From NCBI GenBank assembly GCA_023409535.1, contig JAEYGZ010000038.1, forward strand, positions 124,001-188,000: a stretch of DNA of 64,000 bases, written 5' to 3'. A program made the position numbers and the translations under genes. Below the pieces are notes generated by a model. It searched no databases, was not told the DNA's origin, and saw only the letters and a list, made by a program, of their open reading frames with translations. Shown in pieces: positions 55,415 through 63,912 of the stretch. The DNA is from Bacillota bacterium (GTDB lineage: Bacteria; Bacillota; Clostridia; Lachnospirales; Lachnospiraceae). How positions within the stretch are numbered: position 1 is the first letter of the stretch; each line of letters opens with the position of its first letter.

Positions 55415-55921
55415 CTACAACTTAATATTTTTTAATGCTTCTCTATATAAATCCGCTGTCTCATGATAATCAGTTAGTATCCCTTCTTCTCTAACAAAAT
55501 TCTGATATCCGATGGTTTCACCTTTTAATCTAGGTAAAAGTTGAAAGTGTAAATGATTCCTTTTCCCATCACATATTGTACACATATATACCTTCTCTGC
55601 ATTTAAAATTTCTTTATGTAATTTAATGATAATACCTGATATTTTTAGTATATGTGTTCCCAAATCAATCGGCATTTCCGAAATATCTTCATAATGGTGT
55701 TTTGAAACTATGATTGTTTGCCCAGTTGCTCTTGGAAACTTTTCAAACTGACATCTCACCAATTCATCTTCATAAATTATCAAACCATCATCAGGAAAAA
55801 TATCACCCGAAATAAAGTTTTGACAGGAAAAACAAATACCTTTCTCTTGATAATCTGTTATCACTTTTCTTCTTTGGATCAGTAACAGTTCATCCTCTTT
55901 ATCTAATCTTTTTACAAACAT
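55415..55921 (-). CDS. HIT-family protein
   Basis: A 168-residue histidine-triad protein. The N-terminal CFSCQNF may bind zinc, and the HIT motif is NHLHFQLLPR (H-x-H-x-x with the third position replaced). Such enzymes hydrolyse or transfer nucleotides. The third histidine of the canonical H-phi-H-phi-H is Gln here, which is seen in the galactose-1-phosphate uridylyltransferase/Ap4A phosphorylase branch. ATG at 55921. Confidence 0.75.
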   Translation of the reverse strand: MFVKRLDKEDELLLIQRRKVITDYQEKGICFSCQNFISGDIFPDDGLIIYEDELVRCQFEKFPRATGQTIIVSKHHYEDISEMPIDLGTHILKISGIIIKLHKEILNAEKVYMCTICDGKRNHLHFQLLPRLKGETIGYQNFVREEGILTDYHETADLYREALKNIKL

Positions 55922-56135
55922 TTTTATCTCCCATCCAAATACTTCAACTTCATTACGTTTATTAAATGCACTTCATTTTTTGTCACACATATAGCTCAGC
56001 TATCGCTTAACATTCATAATTTCAGTATGCTAAAACTGCTATGAATAACCCACTTACATTTTAATACATTTTTTTCTATTAATCCATATTATTTACATTT
56101 ATTTTTTTACCTTAAATCAAAACCTGTATCAACGC

Positions 56136-56311
56136 TTGACAACTACCATTTTTATGCTATACTTAACTAGTCGCAAGCCCCTATAAATCAAGGCTTCCGG
56201 CAATCAACTACCGTGTGTTCGAGACCTTCCACACGTAAAACATAACATTCAGAAGTGTTCTTATATCTAGTTCTATCAGCCTTTATCCTTCCTATGGATG
56301 AAGGCTTTTTA
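56136..56311 (+). ncRNA. Structured RNA family, full-length copy A
   Basis: Promoter TTGACA (56136-56141), 16 bp, TATACT (56158-56163). The RNA (~56170-56311) has stem 1 AAGCC/GGCTT, stem 2 CGTGTG/CACACG (56212-56217 with 56230-56235) with loop TTCGAGACCTTC, the string CACGTAAAACATAACATTC, and a terminator AGCCTTTATCC/GGATGAAGGCT. It encodes no plausible peptide. Copy B and the queT leader keep the loop while stem bases covary. The loop CCTTC could pair with GAAGG in the terminator arm. Confidence 0.7.
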
Positions 56312-56436
56312 AAAAATTTGACCTTTCTCTCTTTTTATCTGATTTCATCTGAAAAATACCGAGTTAAGTCAGAAAATTGAGTCAAAAATGTTTTCGTTAA
56401 TTTCCAAACTTTGTCGACTTTTTCTTTCCTCTATGC

Positions 56437-56570
56437 TATACTAGCTCTATGGTAACAGGAAAACATCAGTTCGCTGATGTGGGATAATTATGAGTGCTTG
56501 CCCTCTTATTTTTACATAGGAGGAGGTGAACTTACCTTGACTATATTACATAGAAAGGGGAGTGAGCCTT
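56437..56570 (+). promoter_or_regulatory. Leader of holin-like toxin 2
   Basis: A TATACT -10 at 56437-56442 with a poor -35, then a hairpin ACATCAG-TTCG-CTGATGT and GGGATAATTATGAG as in toxin 1. A strong SD (GGAGGAGGTG) precedes a TTG in another frame, and the toxin AUG lies 40 nt further on with a weak SD. The 5' end contains GGTAACAGGAAA, repeated near the start of the antisense RNA. Confidence 0.6.
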
Positions 56571-56675
56571 ATGACAGTTGCAGAAGCTTTATCTTTAATG
56601 GTAACCTTTGCTACTTTTATTGTAGCTCTAATCACTCTTGTTGTCCATCTCATAAAGATGAATAACAAAAAATGA
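56571..56675 (+). CDS. Holin-like type I toxin, copy 2
   Basis: A 34-residue peptide differing from copy 1 at a handful of positions: MTVAEALSLMVTFATFIVAL then a hydrophobic stretch and KMNNKK. It has a single membrane helix with basic tail, as in the holin-like toxin family. It ends inside a strong bidirectional terminator (TGATTATCCT at 56673-56682 with AGGATAATCA at 56701-56710). A convergent antisense RNA is predicted. Confidence 0.82.
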   Translation: MTVAEALSLMVTFATFIVALITLVVHLIKMNNKK

Positions 56676-56797
56676 TTATCCTGCAAACCCTGAGAAGTTT
56701 AGGATAATCATTTTTATTCAACACTTAGGGCAAGTATAGGTTTTAACCCTATATTTCCTGTTACCTACATTATAACAAGAGCCCTGCTTTTTGTAAA
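56660..56797 (-). ncRNA. Predicted antisense antitoxin RNA of toxin 2
   Basis: TTTACA (56797-56792), 17 bp, TATAAT (56774-56769) on the minus strand would start an RNA at about 56762, running toward the toxin and ending at the shared terminator, which has six T on this side too. It overlaps the toxin 3' end, as RatA and SR4 do with TxpA and BsrG. Transcription is inferred from the promoter. Confidence 0.6.
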
Positions 56798-56960
56798 GCA
56801 GCAGCTTTTTATTTCAATTCATAAAAGTATACTTTTTGAGAGAATAACTTCCACATTTACTTTTTAAAATAGTAATTTCCACGGGGAGTGACAAGAGAGG
56901 TGGAAATTAATTTTTCAATCGAGGTTCCACCTAAAGTTGAGTCAAAAATCGAGTCAACGC

Positions 56961-57139
56961 TTGACACCCTACATTTTCATGTTATACTAATAACGTCACA
57001 AATGCCCATATAAAAACAAGGTCTATAGGGCAAATAAACCGTGTATTAGAGACCTTCCACACGTAAAACAAAACATTCGGAGATGTCCATTTATCTGGTT
57101 CTATCAGCCTTTATCTTTCTTATGGATGAAGGCTTTTTA
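56961..57139 (+). ncRNA. Structured RNA family, full-length copy B
   Basis: TTGACA (56961-56966), 16 bp, TATACT (56983-56988), stem 1 GCCCATA/TATAGGGC, stem 2 CGTGT/ACACG around a loop with GAGACCTTC, then CACGTAAAACAAAACATTC, TTTATCTGGTTCTATCAGCC and a terminator AGCCTTTATC/GATGAAGGCT with TTTTT. Same order and spacing as copy A, but stem 1 differs in sequence. No gene follows on this strand. The remaining parts of 56800-57390 are AT-rich without genes. Confidence 0.7.
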
Positions 57140-57212
57140 TATAATTTACGTTTTCTCTCTTTTCGTCTGATTTCATCAGTTTTGAGCCTGATTTGAGTCT
57201 AAAGTTGAGTCA

Positions 57213-57236
57213 GAAAAAAGGACTGTCTCCAGTCCC
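57213..57236 (-). terminator. Terminator of the ABC operon
   Basis: GGACTG/CAGTCC hairpin with a 4-nt loop and six T on the minus strand, about 155 bp beyond the FtsX-type gene. The same hairpin sequence occurs at 50058. Confidence 0.7.
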
Positions 57237-57391
57237 CTCTTTTGCTAATTTACTCAATTTAATTTCCATTTCTACCGACTTCGATAACAAGAATACTACT
57301 CTTGCTTACTATAGTTCAGTAGCTTCATTCAGATTCCTTTAACCCAAGACAAACTGCTCATAGGCAAATAAACCATTACATCATCTCAATA

Positions 57392-58540
57392 TTAGTTCAA
57401 CATAATTTCCTTAATTGATATTTTCTTTATTCTTGCAGCGTAACAAAACATAATCACTTCGTAAATGAATGCAAATGAGATGAGAACAATGATAAACGCC
57501 TTAACATCAAAGTTATATTCCGGGATATTCTCTACGTTTTGAGAAAACATTGAAAGCATAATTTTCAGCAAACCGTATTGATAGATTGTTCCAATTGCAA
57601 AACCTATGTAAGCAATAGGTCTGTACCCATTCAAGATTGCATCGCTGCATTCGCGCAATGAATAGCCGAATATCTTCATCATTGAAATAGTTTTAGTATT
57701 TGCATTTACAACGGTTGTAATAGCCAAAAGCAAAGTAGTACACGCCAAAATAAGGCCGATAGTAATAAGGATAACTGCAAACATCGGACTTGCTAACTCA
57801 TCCATACTGAAAGACATTTGCATCATATCAGAATAGCAAAACGAGGCAAATGCAATAAAAAAAATGAGTGAAGTACGACTTTTGACCGTACTTTGCTTTA
57901 ATTCTTGTAAAAATGTCATTTCTGAATGCTGATGCTGTTTACGCTTCTTTTTCTTGCCAACTGCTTCACTTTTCCCTTTCAACAATTCCAATACAGGACT
58001 TTTCAGCTTGTGATAGCTGTAAATAACTGCAAGCAGAACGAATGCAGCCGTGGGTAATGCAATCAAGTACAGCGCTAATACAATATTAAAATGCAAGGGT
58101 ATTTTAGGCAGTATCGCATCTTCGTTCATCACCTCATAAAAGGTTGGCATTAAAGCGAAGGATGAGCAAAAGCCTATCGCTGTTCCCATAAAAATACTGA
58201 ATCCAAATACCCAAAATCCCTTTGCTATTTTAAAATTTGAGTATCCTAATGCTTTCAGTATGCCTAATTCCTCCTTGTGAACATCAATATAATGCTTAAT
58301 GTAGAAAAACAGCATGATAACAGACGTTAGAAATAAGCAGCCGCCACTAACAGCACTTATCACTTTGCCCATTAAAACCTGTGCATCATAAAATGCCATC
58401 GTTGTTTCGGAAGATATTAAATCTTTCACTCTGACAATATCAATATTAAAATTCAGAAACAGAGTACAGACAAAAACTGCACAACAAGAGATAATGAAAA
58501 CACCTAAAAGTTTGGCAGCATCTTTCCATCGAATTATCAT
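57392..58540 (-). CDS. FtsX/MacB-type ABC transporter permease
   Basis: A 382-residue membrane protein, with two FtsX-like modules and about eight hydrophobic segments. KEELGILKALGYSNFKIAKG is the typical cytoplasmic loop of this permease family. It pairs with the ATPase immediately upstream to form a lipoprotein- or peptide-type exporter, often for bacteriocin or antibiotic resistance. It begins 4 nt after the ATPase gene ends. Confidence 0.85.
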   Translation of the reverse strand: MIIRWKDAAKLLGVFIISCCAVFVCTLFLNFNIDIVRVKDLISSETTMAFYDAQVLMGKVISAVSGGCLFLTSVIMLFFYIKHYIDVHKEELGILKALGYSNFKIAKGFWVFGFSIFMGTAIGFCSSFALMPTFYEVMNEDAILPKIPLHFNIVLALYLIALPTAAFVLLAVIYSYHKLKSPVLELLKGKSEAVGKKKKRKQHQHSEMTFLQELKQSTVKSRTSLIFFIAFASFCYSDMMQMSFSMDELASPMFAVILITIGLILACTTLLLAITTVVNANTKTISMMKIFGYSLRECSDAILNGYRPIAYIGFAIGTIYQYGLLKIMLSMFSQNVENIPEYNFDVKAFIIVLISFAFIYEVIMFCYAARIKKISIKEIMLN

Positions 58541-58544
58541 AAGG

Positions 58545-59237
58545 TCACCATCCTATCTCATAAGCAGTTTTTTGCTTTTCGTTGGTATAAATTTCAATAA
58601 TTTTACCGCTGTTCATTTTTATGACGGTATTTGCCATTTCTGCAATATTGGTATTATGAGTAACCATAAAAATGGCAAAATGATATTCCTTTTGCAGTTT
58701 GCATATGTAGTCTAAAACCAACCTTCCGGTTTCCTCATCCAACGCCCCTGTTGGTTCATCTAAGAACAGCACCTTTGGCTTTTTCGCTAAAGCTCTGGCC
58801 ACCGAAACTCTTTGCTGCTCTCCGCCACTGAGTTCGCCGGGAAATTTATGTAATTTTTCTCCCAGTCCGACTGCTTCTATTATTTGCTTATAATCACGGT
58901 TTCCCGCCAAATCAGCTCCCATTTTTACATTTTTATTGACATCCAAATTAGGAAGAAGATAATATTGCTGAAATATGAAGCCGATATTGTTTTTCCTAAA
59001 CAATGTTAATTTATCATCAGACAAGGATGTTATATCCGAAGAATCATATCGAATTGTTCCGCTGTCCGGACGTTCAAGACCTGAGATTACATTTAGCAGC
59101 GTTGATTTACCAGATCCTGACGGACCTAAAATAACGGTGAAATCTCCATCATTCATTTTTAGCGTTATACCTTTTAACACCGGAAAGGAATTGTCTTTGT
59201 TTCCGTATGATTTGGTTATATTATTGATCTCAATCAT
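58545..59237 (-). CDS. ABC transporter ATPase, MacB/LolD type
   Basis: A 230-residue ATPase: Walker A GPSGSGKST, signature ELSGGEQQRVSVARAL, Walker B VLFLDEPTGALDEETG, and the LolD/MacB-type QQYYLLPNLDV segment. It overlaps the TetR gene by one base and is cotranscribed with it and the permease. Confidence 0.93.
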   Translation of the reverse strand: MIEINNITKSYGNKDNSFPVLKGITLKMNDGDFTVILGPSGSGKSTLLNVISGLERPDSGTIRYDSSDITSLSDDKLTLFRKNNIGFIFQQYYLLPNLDVNKNVKMGADLAGNRDYKQIIEAVGLGEKLHKFPGELSGGEQQRVSVARALAKKPKVLFLDEPTGALDEETGRLVLDYICKLQKEYHFAIFMVTHNTNIAEMANTVIKMNSGKIIEIYTNEKQKTAYEIGW

Positions 59238-59812
59238 TACTTTTCACCTGCTTTCATCTTTTGTAGAATACTTCTACACACATCGTCAAGCATCGAACTT
59301 ATCCCTGCTTCTCCAAACTGGCATACCTTAGTAGCGCATAATGTCGCGATGCCATGGGTAAATATCCATAAATATTGATAAACCTTTCGTGCATTAGCAT
59401 CATCTAATCCGTATTCTTTTTGAACCGCTTCTAAAATTTGACTGCTGTTTTCATCAATCATTGCAAGAACGTCCGTAAGCTCAGGCACTACTCCGTTCTC
59501 TGTCATAAACAACAGCTGAAACAGCTTAGGCTCATCTTTTGCAAATTGGATATACGCCATTCCAACGCCTTTAAAAGAATTCGGTTTGGCAAGCCCTTTT
59601 GAAATATACTGATAATACAGCGCTCTAGCTGCCAATACTGTTTCATTCTGTACTTCATTCATGTTCTGAAATACCGTAAAAATCGGCCTGGATGAACTAT
59701 TAAGCTCTGCCCCCAGTCTTCTTGCAGTAAGTGCGGTTATTCCGTCTTGCCTTGTAATCTCCAGAGCCTCATGAACCAATTCTTCCTTCGTAAATTTTTG
59801 TTTCGGTGGCAT
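59237..59812 (-). CDS. TetR-family regulator of the ABC exporter
   Basis: A 191-residue TetR protein. The HTH (GITALTARRLGAELNSSSRPIF) is near residues 25-45 and the ligand-binding C-terminal domain is of the TetR_C_33/WHG style (YLWIFTHGIATLCAT). It is the first gene of a regulator-ATPase-permease operon and should be relieved by the exported compound. Confidence 0.88.
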   Translation of the reverse strand: MPPKQKFTKEELVHEALEITRQDGITALTARRLGAELNSSSRPIFTVFQNMNEVQNETVLAARALYYQYISKGLAKPNSFKGVGMAYIQFAKDEPKLFQLLFMTENGVVPELTDVLAMIDENSSQILEAVQKEYGLDDANARKVYQYLWIFTHGIATLCATKVCQFGEAGISSMLDDVCRSILQKMKAGEK

Positions 59813-59828
59813 ATTTTTTCCTCCATTG

Positions 59829-59885
59829 AAAACAATTGTTTTATAACATATGTTTTAATTATACCCATTTGCTGTGTGTTGTCAA
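59829..59885 (-). promoter_or_regulatory. TetR-type promoter with palindromic operators
   Basis: TTGACA (59885-59880), 16 bp, TATAAT (59863-59858) on the minus strand. Downstream lie two palindromes, AACATATGTT (59845-59854) and AAAACAATTGTTTT (59829-59842), covering the start region and placed for autorepression. Confidence 0.75.
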
Positions 59886-59993
59886 TATAGTGCTGTTAGG
59901 AATTTACAAAGTATCCCCTACCCTATTCCTATCTGTTTTGATCCCCTTCTCCCCAGATTTTCCCCAGAGTTGCGCCATATATTGAGTCAGCTC

Positions 59994-60142
59994 TTGACAA
60001 CACCAATTTTCCTGCTATACTAGAGTGGTCGTAAATCCATATAATCAAAGGATTTCGTCACACTAACAGCGTCAGTTCGAGACCTTCCTGACGAAGGGAT
60101 TGCAAAACATCCCTTAAAACAAAACTAAAGGAGAATTAAATT
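59994..60142 (+). promoter_or_regulatory. Structured leader of queT, relative of RNA family A/B
   Basis: TTGACA (59994-59999), 16 bp, TATACT (60016-60021). Leader: stem 1 AAATCC (60033-60038) with GGATTT (60050-60055); stem 2 CGTCAG (60070-60075) with CTGACG (60088-60093) around the loop TTCGAGACCTTC; then AAGGGAT/ATCCCTT just before the SD AAAGGAG. queT genes are often preceded by preQ1 riboswitches, but I could not match this to a known class from memory. Confidence 0.6.
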
Positions 60143-60634
60143 ATGAGAAGTAAAAAGACTCTGTTTATCACAGAGGCTGCTGCTATTGCAGCCATCTACA
60201 CTGTTCTGGTAGTGATATTCCAACTTACCAGCTTTGGTCCGATCCAGTTTCGTATCGCCGAAGCACTTACGATCCTGCCCTACTTTACCCCTGCTGCCAT
60301 ACCCGGAGTTACCATCGGTTGTTTTTTAAGCGCGATCCTAACCAGTGCCCCGCCGATTGATATGATTTTCGGTTCTTTGGCCACCCTGATCGCAGCATTT
60401 TTGTCCTATAAGCTGAGGAAGCACAAGTTCCTGGTGCCGATTCCGCCGATTGTATTAAACGCATTGATCATTCCGTGGGTATTGCGTTATGCTTATGAAA
60501 TTCCGGATGCAATTCCTTTCATGATGCTTACGGTTGGTGTCAGTGAGTTTCTTGTTGTCGGAATAATCGGCATGGTTCTGCTGTTTGCACTGGATGCGGT
60601 AAAGCATGTTATTTTCAGAAACGGCACCGTATAA
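60143..60634 (+). CDS. queT: Queuosine precursor ECF transporter S component QueT
   Basis: A 163-residue membrane protein with five or six helices. The motifs QFRIAEALTILPYFTPAAIPG and GCFLSAILTSAPPIDMIFGSLATL are typical of QueT (formerly COG4708). It is the substrate-binding S component that works with a shared ECF energising module, encoded elsewhere, to import preQ1 or a related 7-deazaguanine. SD AAAGGAG precedes the ATG after a structured leader. Confidence 0.9.
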   Translation: MRSKKTLFITEAAAIAAIYTVLVVIFQLTSFGPIQFRIAEALTILPYFTPAAIPGVTIGCFLSAILTSAPPIDMIFGSLATLIAAFLSYKLRKHKFLVPIPPIVLNALIIPWVLRYAYEIPDAIPFMMLTVGVSEFLVVGIIGMVLLFALDAVKHVIFRNGTV

Positions 60635-60666
60635 TAAGAAGAAGATTAACATAAAACCAAGGTCAA

Positions 60667-60709
60667 AAAAGGATATTACAGGGACGCTTTGCCGCTGTAA
60701 TATCCTTTT
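60667..60709 (+). terminator. queT terminator
   Basis: A perfect 15-bp stem AAAAGGATATTACAG/CTGTAATATCCTTTT with a 13-nt loop. T- and A-runs on the two sides let it work for both strands, between convergent queT and rbsK. Confidence 0.85.
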
Positions 60710-60787
60710 AGTATACTATCCTTTTTCTTCAATACTCCGCAATTGACCGCCGGTATTTCTCCTGCTGCCACTCACCGGATATCCCTC

Positions 60788-61741
60788 TCAAATTAATCTT
60801 TCGGGATGTCTTGCCTCCAGGAAAGCCTTCACCATGCCCATTGTCGGAAGGGAATCCTGTACTCCGTCTGTCTGGACGGTAATCGCGGCAACGATTGTTG
60901 CGAATTCCGCACTTTCCTTTACTGCCTGAAAGTTAAGTACCGTCTTATTCATCAGATCATAAGCCAGCCCTCCAATGAAGGAATCCCCTGCTCCTGTTGT
61001 ATTTACCGCCTGTACCTTTTCAGATGGTATAATACAGTCTTGCTCCTCGCCTATGACCATCGCTCCGTCTTCGCCCAGGGTAACAATCACATAGTTTACA
61101 CCCTTTTTTATGAGCTCCCTGGCTGCTGTCAGAGTTTCGTGATCGGAGTCCAGGCTCTTTCCAGCAATCTGGTTTAGTTCCCCCCGGTTAGGAACAAGAA
61201 TATCAATGTACCCCCACATATCCTCCGGTATGTCTTTTACAGGTGCCGGGTTAAATATCGTAACCGCATCCCGATTCTTTTTCCCAATTTCAAAAGCACT
61301 TTGTGTTGCCTCCACCGGCACCTCAAACTGGGACAGGATAATGGAAGCCTCCGTCAGTTTCTCTCTTGCACTCTCTACCTCAGCGGCAGACAGCTTTGCA
61401 TTTGCACCGGAGATTACTACGATATTATTGTTTCCGGCATCATCTACATTAATAAATGCCCTGCCCGTCGGCGCTGTCTCATCAACGAGGATATATGAGG
61501 TGTCAATTGAATTATTTTTAAAATGTTCGATGTACTGTCTGCCGATTACGTCATTACCGACCTTTCCCATCGCACATATCCTGCCTCCCAGCCGGCTGAC
61601 TGTCATTACCTGATTTGCACCTTTTCCTCCGTAATGCTGCTTAAATCCATTGCTGAATACAGTTTCACCCTTTTCCGGCAGATTAGCAACATTTGCAACC
61701 ATGTCAACATTCAGGCTGGCTAATGCAAAAACCGATTTCAT
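60788..61741 (-). CDS. rbsK: Ribokinase (PfkB family)
   Basis: A 317-residue PfkB-family sugar kinase. The N-terminal substrate motif is HYGGKGANQVM, and the anion hole/catalytic base motif is NTTGAGDSFIGGL. Closest to ribokinases, which make ribose-5-phosphate. The ATG at 61741 overlaps the upstream stop as ATGA. An ATG two codons earlier is too near the SD. Coupling to an ADP-ribosylglycohydrolase-family gene suggests phosphorylation of ribose freed by that enzyme. Confidence 0.9.
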   Translation of the reverse strand: MKSVFALASLNVDMVANVANLPEKGETVFSNGFKQHYGGKGANQVMTVSRLGGRICAMGKVGNDVIGRQYIEHFKNNSIDTSYILVDETAPTGRAFINVDDAGNNNIVVISGANAKLSAAEVESAREKLTEASIILSQFEVPVEATQSAFEIGKKNRDAVTIFNPAPVKDIPEDMWGYIDILVPNRGELNQIAGKSLDSDHETLTAARELIKKGVNYVIVTLGEDGAMVIGEEQDCIIPSEKVQAVNTTGAGDSFIGGLAYDLMNKTVLNFQAVKESAEFATIVAAITVQTDGVQDSLPTMGMVKAFLEARHPERLI

Positions 61742-63912
61742 AAGCATGTCTCCCTATTTATGGTCTCATTTTCTTCCCGCAGTGTATACTTGATGAAAGC
61801 TGTCCTGCTTGCATTCTCATTCCCGAAGCCAATACATCCGCTCCGGTATGGCTGTTCCCTGTCACAATACTCCAGAAGCAGCGTATCCTCTGCGTACACG
61901 GTGATATGATCTCCCTTCACCCTAACCTTAAGATGATAGATACCCCCATGCTCCCAGGGAAACTCTGTCCCACAAAGCGTCCGATACCGGCCTTCTTTTT
62001 TATATAGCTTCAGCGTTTGATTCTCCGACAGCCCCGCCGCATAGCAGCGCATTCCGCCTTGGACTCGGAATAAGATATTATGGCTTTCACCAAGCTCAGG
62101 AATAAGATCCACCGTCAGCTCATAATCCTCCCAATCCACATTTCCGGTGTAGGCTTCACTGGGCTTCCCGTATCCGCTTACGGTCAAAGCATTATCCTGA
62201 AGCCGGACAATTCCCCGGTTATAGGTCAGGTGCGCCGGACACTCATGCAGTACATTCCATTTTTCCGTGGGAAGCTTGGCAAACTCCATCTCTGTTTTGG
62301 TCTGGCTGTCTATGATTACCTGATCCAGATACAGAATGACAGAGAAATCATTCTTTCCCTCGTAGCCCTTCACACAGGCGGTACGAAAGCCTACTTCCTC
62401 CACAATGATATTTGGCAGTTCAGGAACCGTATAGCTTATGTCCGTCCACTGGTCCGGAAGCACATTGTCCGCCGCGTGCTCCGGAATATCGATCACCTGC
62501 CCGCTGATCCGGTCCTTGATATACGGAATCAGCCTTACCTGGGCAGGCGTTACACCGGAAAGCTTCACTCTCATACTGATTTTGTCCCCCGGATAAACCG
62601 TCGGAGAAAAATCCGGATCATATCTGCTGTCCTCAAAATCCGCCGGTGTATAATAGGATTGATAATATATACTGAACTGCTCGCCCTTGCGGACATACGG
62701 TATCACGATCTTAAGGGAGCGGCTTCCCAAAAAGGCTTCTTCCTCCGTATTATACATGCGCGCCTTCTTATAGCTGTTATAATGGCACCGAATCCCATGG
62801 GTTGCCGTCGGGAATTCAAAATGAAAGTATTTCCCCTCTCTGTGGGAGAAGATGTCCTTCCACACCCCTTCTGCCTCTATACCATACATTTTATGCGTAA
62901 TCTCCGCCGCAAAAGCAGCCGCCTGGGACACGGTCTGAATATTCAGACTGCCCAGCACGCTGGAGGTGCAGATAAAGTCATTCACCTGGCCAAGCCAGCG
63001 CTCCTCAATTCCCGATATGCCGTTCATCACACCAAGAATGGTACCAACGTTGCCCACATTGCAATCCGTATCCCATCCGCACATATTACAGATATTAATC
63101 GTCTGTGAGAAGTCATTTTTTCCATGGATCATCGAGAGGATAATCACCGCCGCATTGGGTATGATATGGCACACGCCTTCATAATGCTGGTAACCGTATT
63201 TTTCCCTTACGTAAGCAAATGACTGCTCCCAGTCCCCGCTTTTTATGCAGTAATCCATTACATCCCGCACCATAACCGCGTATTCACAGTCCTCCGGAAT
63301 AAAGCCCAGCGCTGTTTTTATAATACCGGCCGCATCCTTTGCAAGAAAGGCCTCCGCAATACACGCCGCGATAAACATGCCTCCGTAAACACCGTTCCCG
63401 CCATGGGTAACACTGGACATCTTTCCTGCCAGCTCTGCCGCCAACGCGGGATCTCCCGGACAGATCAGTCCCCAGCAGTCAGAAAAAATCTGTCCGCCGA
63501 TCTGCTCCGCAGTTGTCTTTCCGTTCTGCTCCACAGAGCCGGAGCGGGGCGCGGGGATACCGTTGATTACATTCTTGTATGCAGTATATTCCGTAGATAT
63601 TCCATATCCGCCCCACCAGAAGAAGCCGTGTCCATCCGCCACATAATTTGCCATGGTATGGGCCATATCCTCTACGGAAAGCTTCTTGTTATACTCGAAA
63701 TCCTTTATGGCTCTCATATAAAAAACCGGGCCGTTGATATCATCGTCGCTGCAGAAGTTCTTGAATTGATACGGATAATAATCAATTCTGCCAAGAACAT
63801 TTTTAATCTGTTCATAGGTCCAGCTCTCCGTATTGGCACCATGAATTACACCAATGACCTTCCCCGCAAATCCCCCGTATAGCTTGTCCATATATTTCTT
63901 ATCCAGTTCCAT
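61738..63912 (-). CDS. ADP-ribosylglycohydrolase-family protein with C-terminal beta domains
   Basis: A 724-residue protein. The N-terminal ~330 residues are an ARH fold with metal-binding acids in SDDDINGP (55-62) and GWDTDCNVGNVGT near residue 275. The remainder looks like two beta-sandwich modules, the last similar to a LamG/DUF1080-type carbohydrate-binding fold (HNILFRVQGGMRCYAAGL). No signal peptide is present. Family members remove ADP-ribose or hydrolyse N- or O-glycosidic bonds of ribose-containing compounds. It is coupled to ribokinase. SD GGAGGAATGG. The upstream 88 bp to the window end show no gene. Confidence 0.85.
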   Translation of the reverse strand: MELDKKYMDKLYGGFAGKVIGVIHGANTESWTYEQIKNVLGRIDYYPYQFKNFCSDDDINGPVFYMRAIKDFEYNKKLSVEDMAHTMANYVADGHGFFWWGGYGISTEYTAYKNVINGIPAPRSGSVEQNGKTTAEQIGGQIFSDCWGLICPGDPALAAELAGKMSSVTHGGNGVYGGMFIAACIAEAFLAKDAAGIIKTALGFIPEDCEYAVMVRDVMDYCIKSGDWEQSFAYVREKYGYQHYEGVCHIIPNAAVIILSMIHGKNDFSQTINICNMCGWDTDCNVGNVGTILGVMNGISGIEERWLGQVNDFICTSSVLGSLNIQTVSQAAAFAAEITHKMYGIEAEGVWKDIFSHREGKYFHFEFPTATHGIRCHYNSYKKARMYNTEEEAFLGSRSLKIVIPYVRKGEQFSIYYQSYYTPADFEDSRYDPDFSPTVYPGDKISMRVKLSGVTPAQVRLIPYIKDRISGQVIDIPEHAADNVLPDQWTDISYTVPELPNIIVEEVGFRTACVKGYEGKNDFSVILYLDQVIIDSQTKTEMEFAKLPTEKWNVLHECPAHLTYNRGIVRLQDNALTVSGYGKPSEAYTGNVDWEDYELTVDLIPELGESHNILFRVQGGMRCYAAGLSENQTLKLYKKEGRYRTLCGTEFPWEHGGIYHLKVRVKGDHITVYAEDTLLLEYCDREQPYRSGCIGFGNENASRTAFIKYTLREENETINRETCL

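Noticed and set aside
62080..63108. 342-codon plus-strand frame opposite the ADP-ribosylglycohydrolase gene
   Set aside because: Antisense shadow created by codon bias of the real gene.
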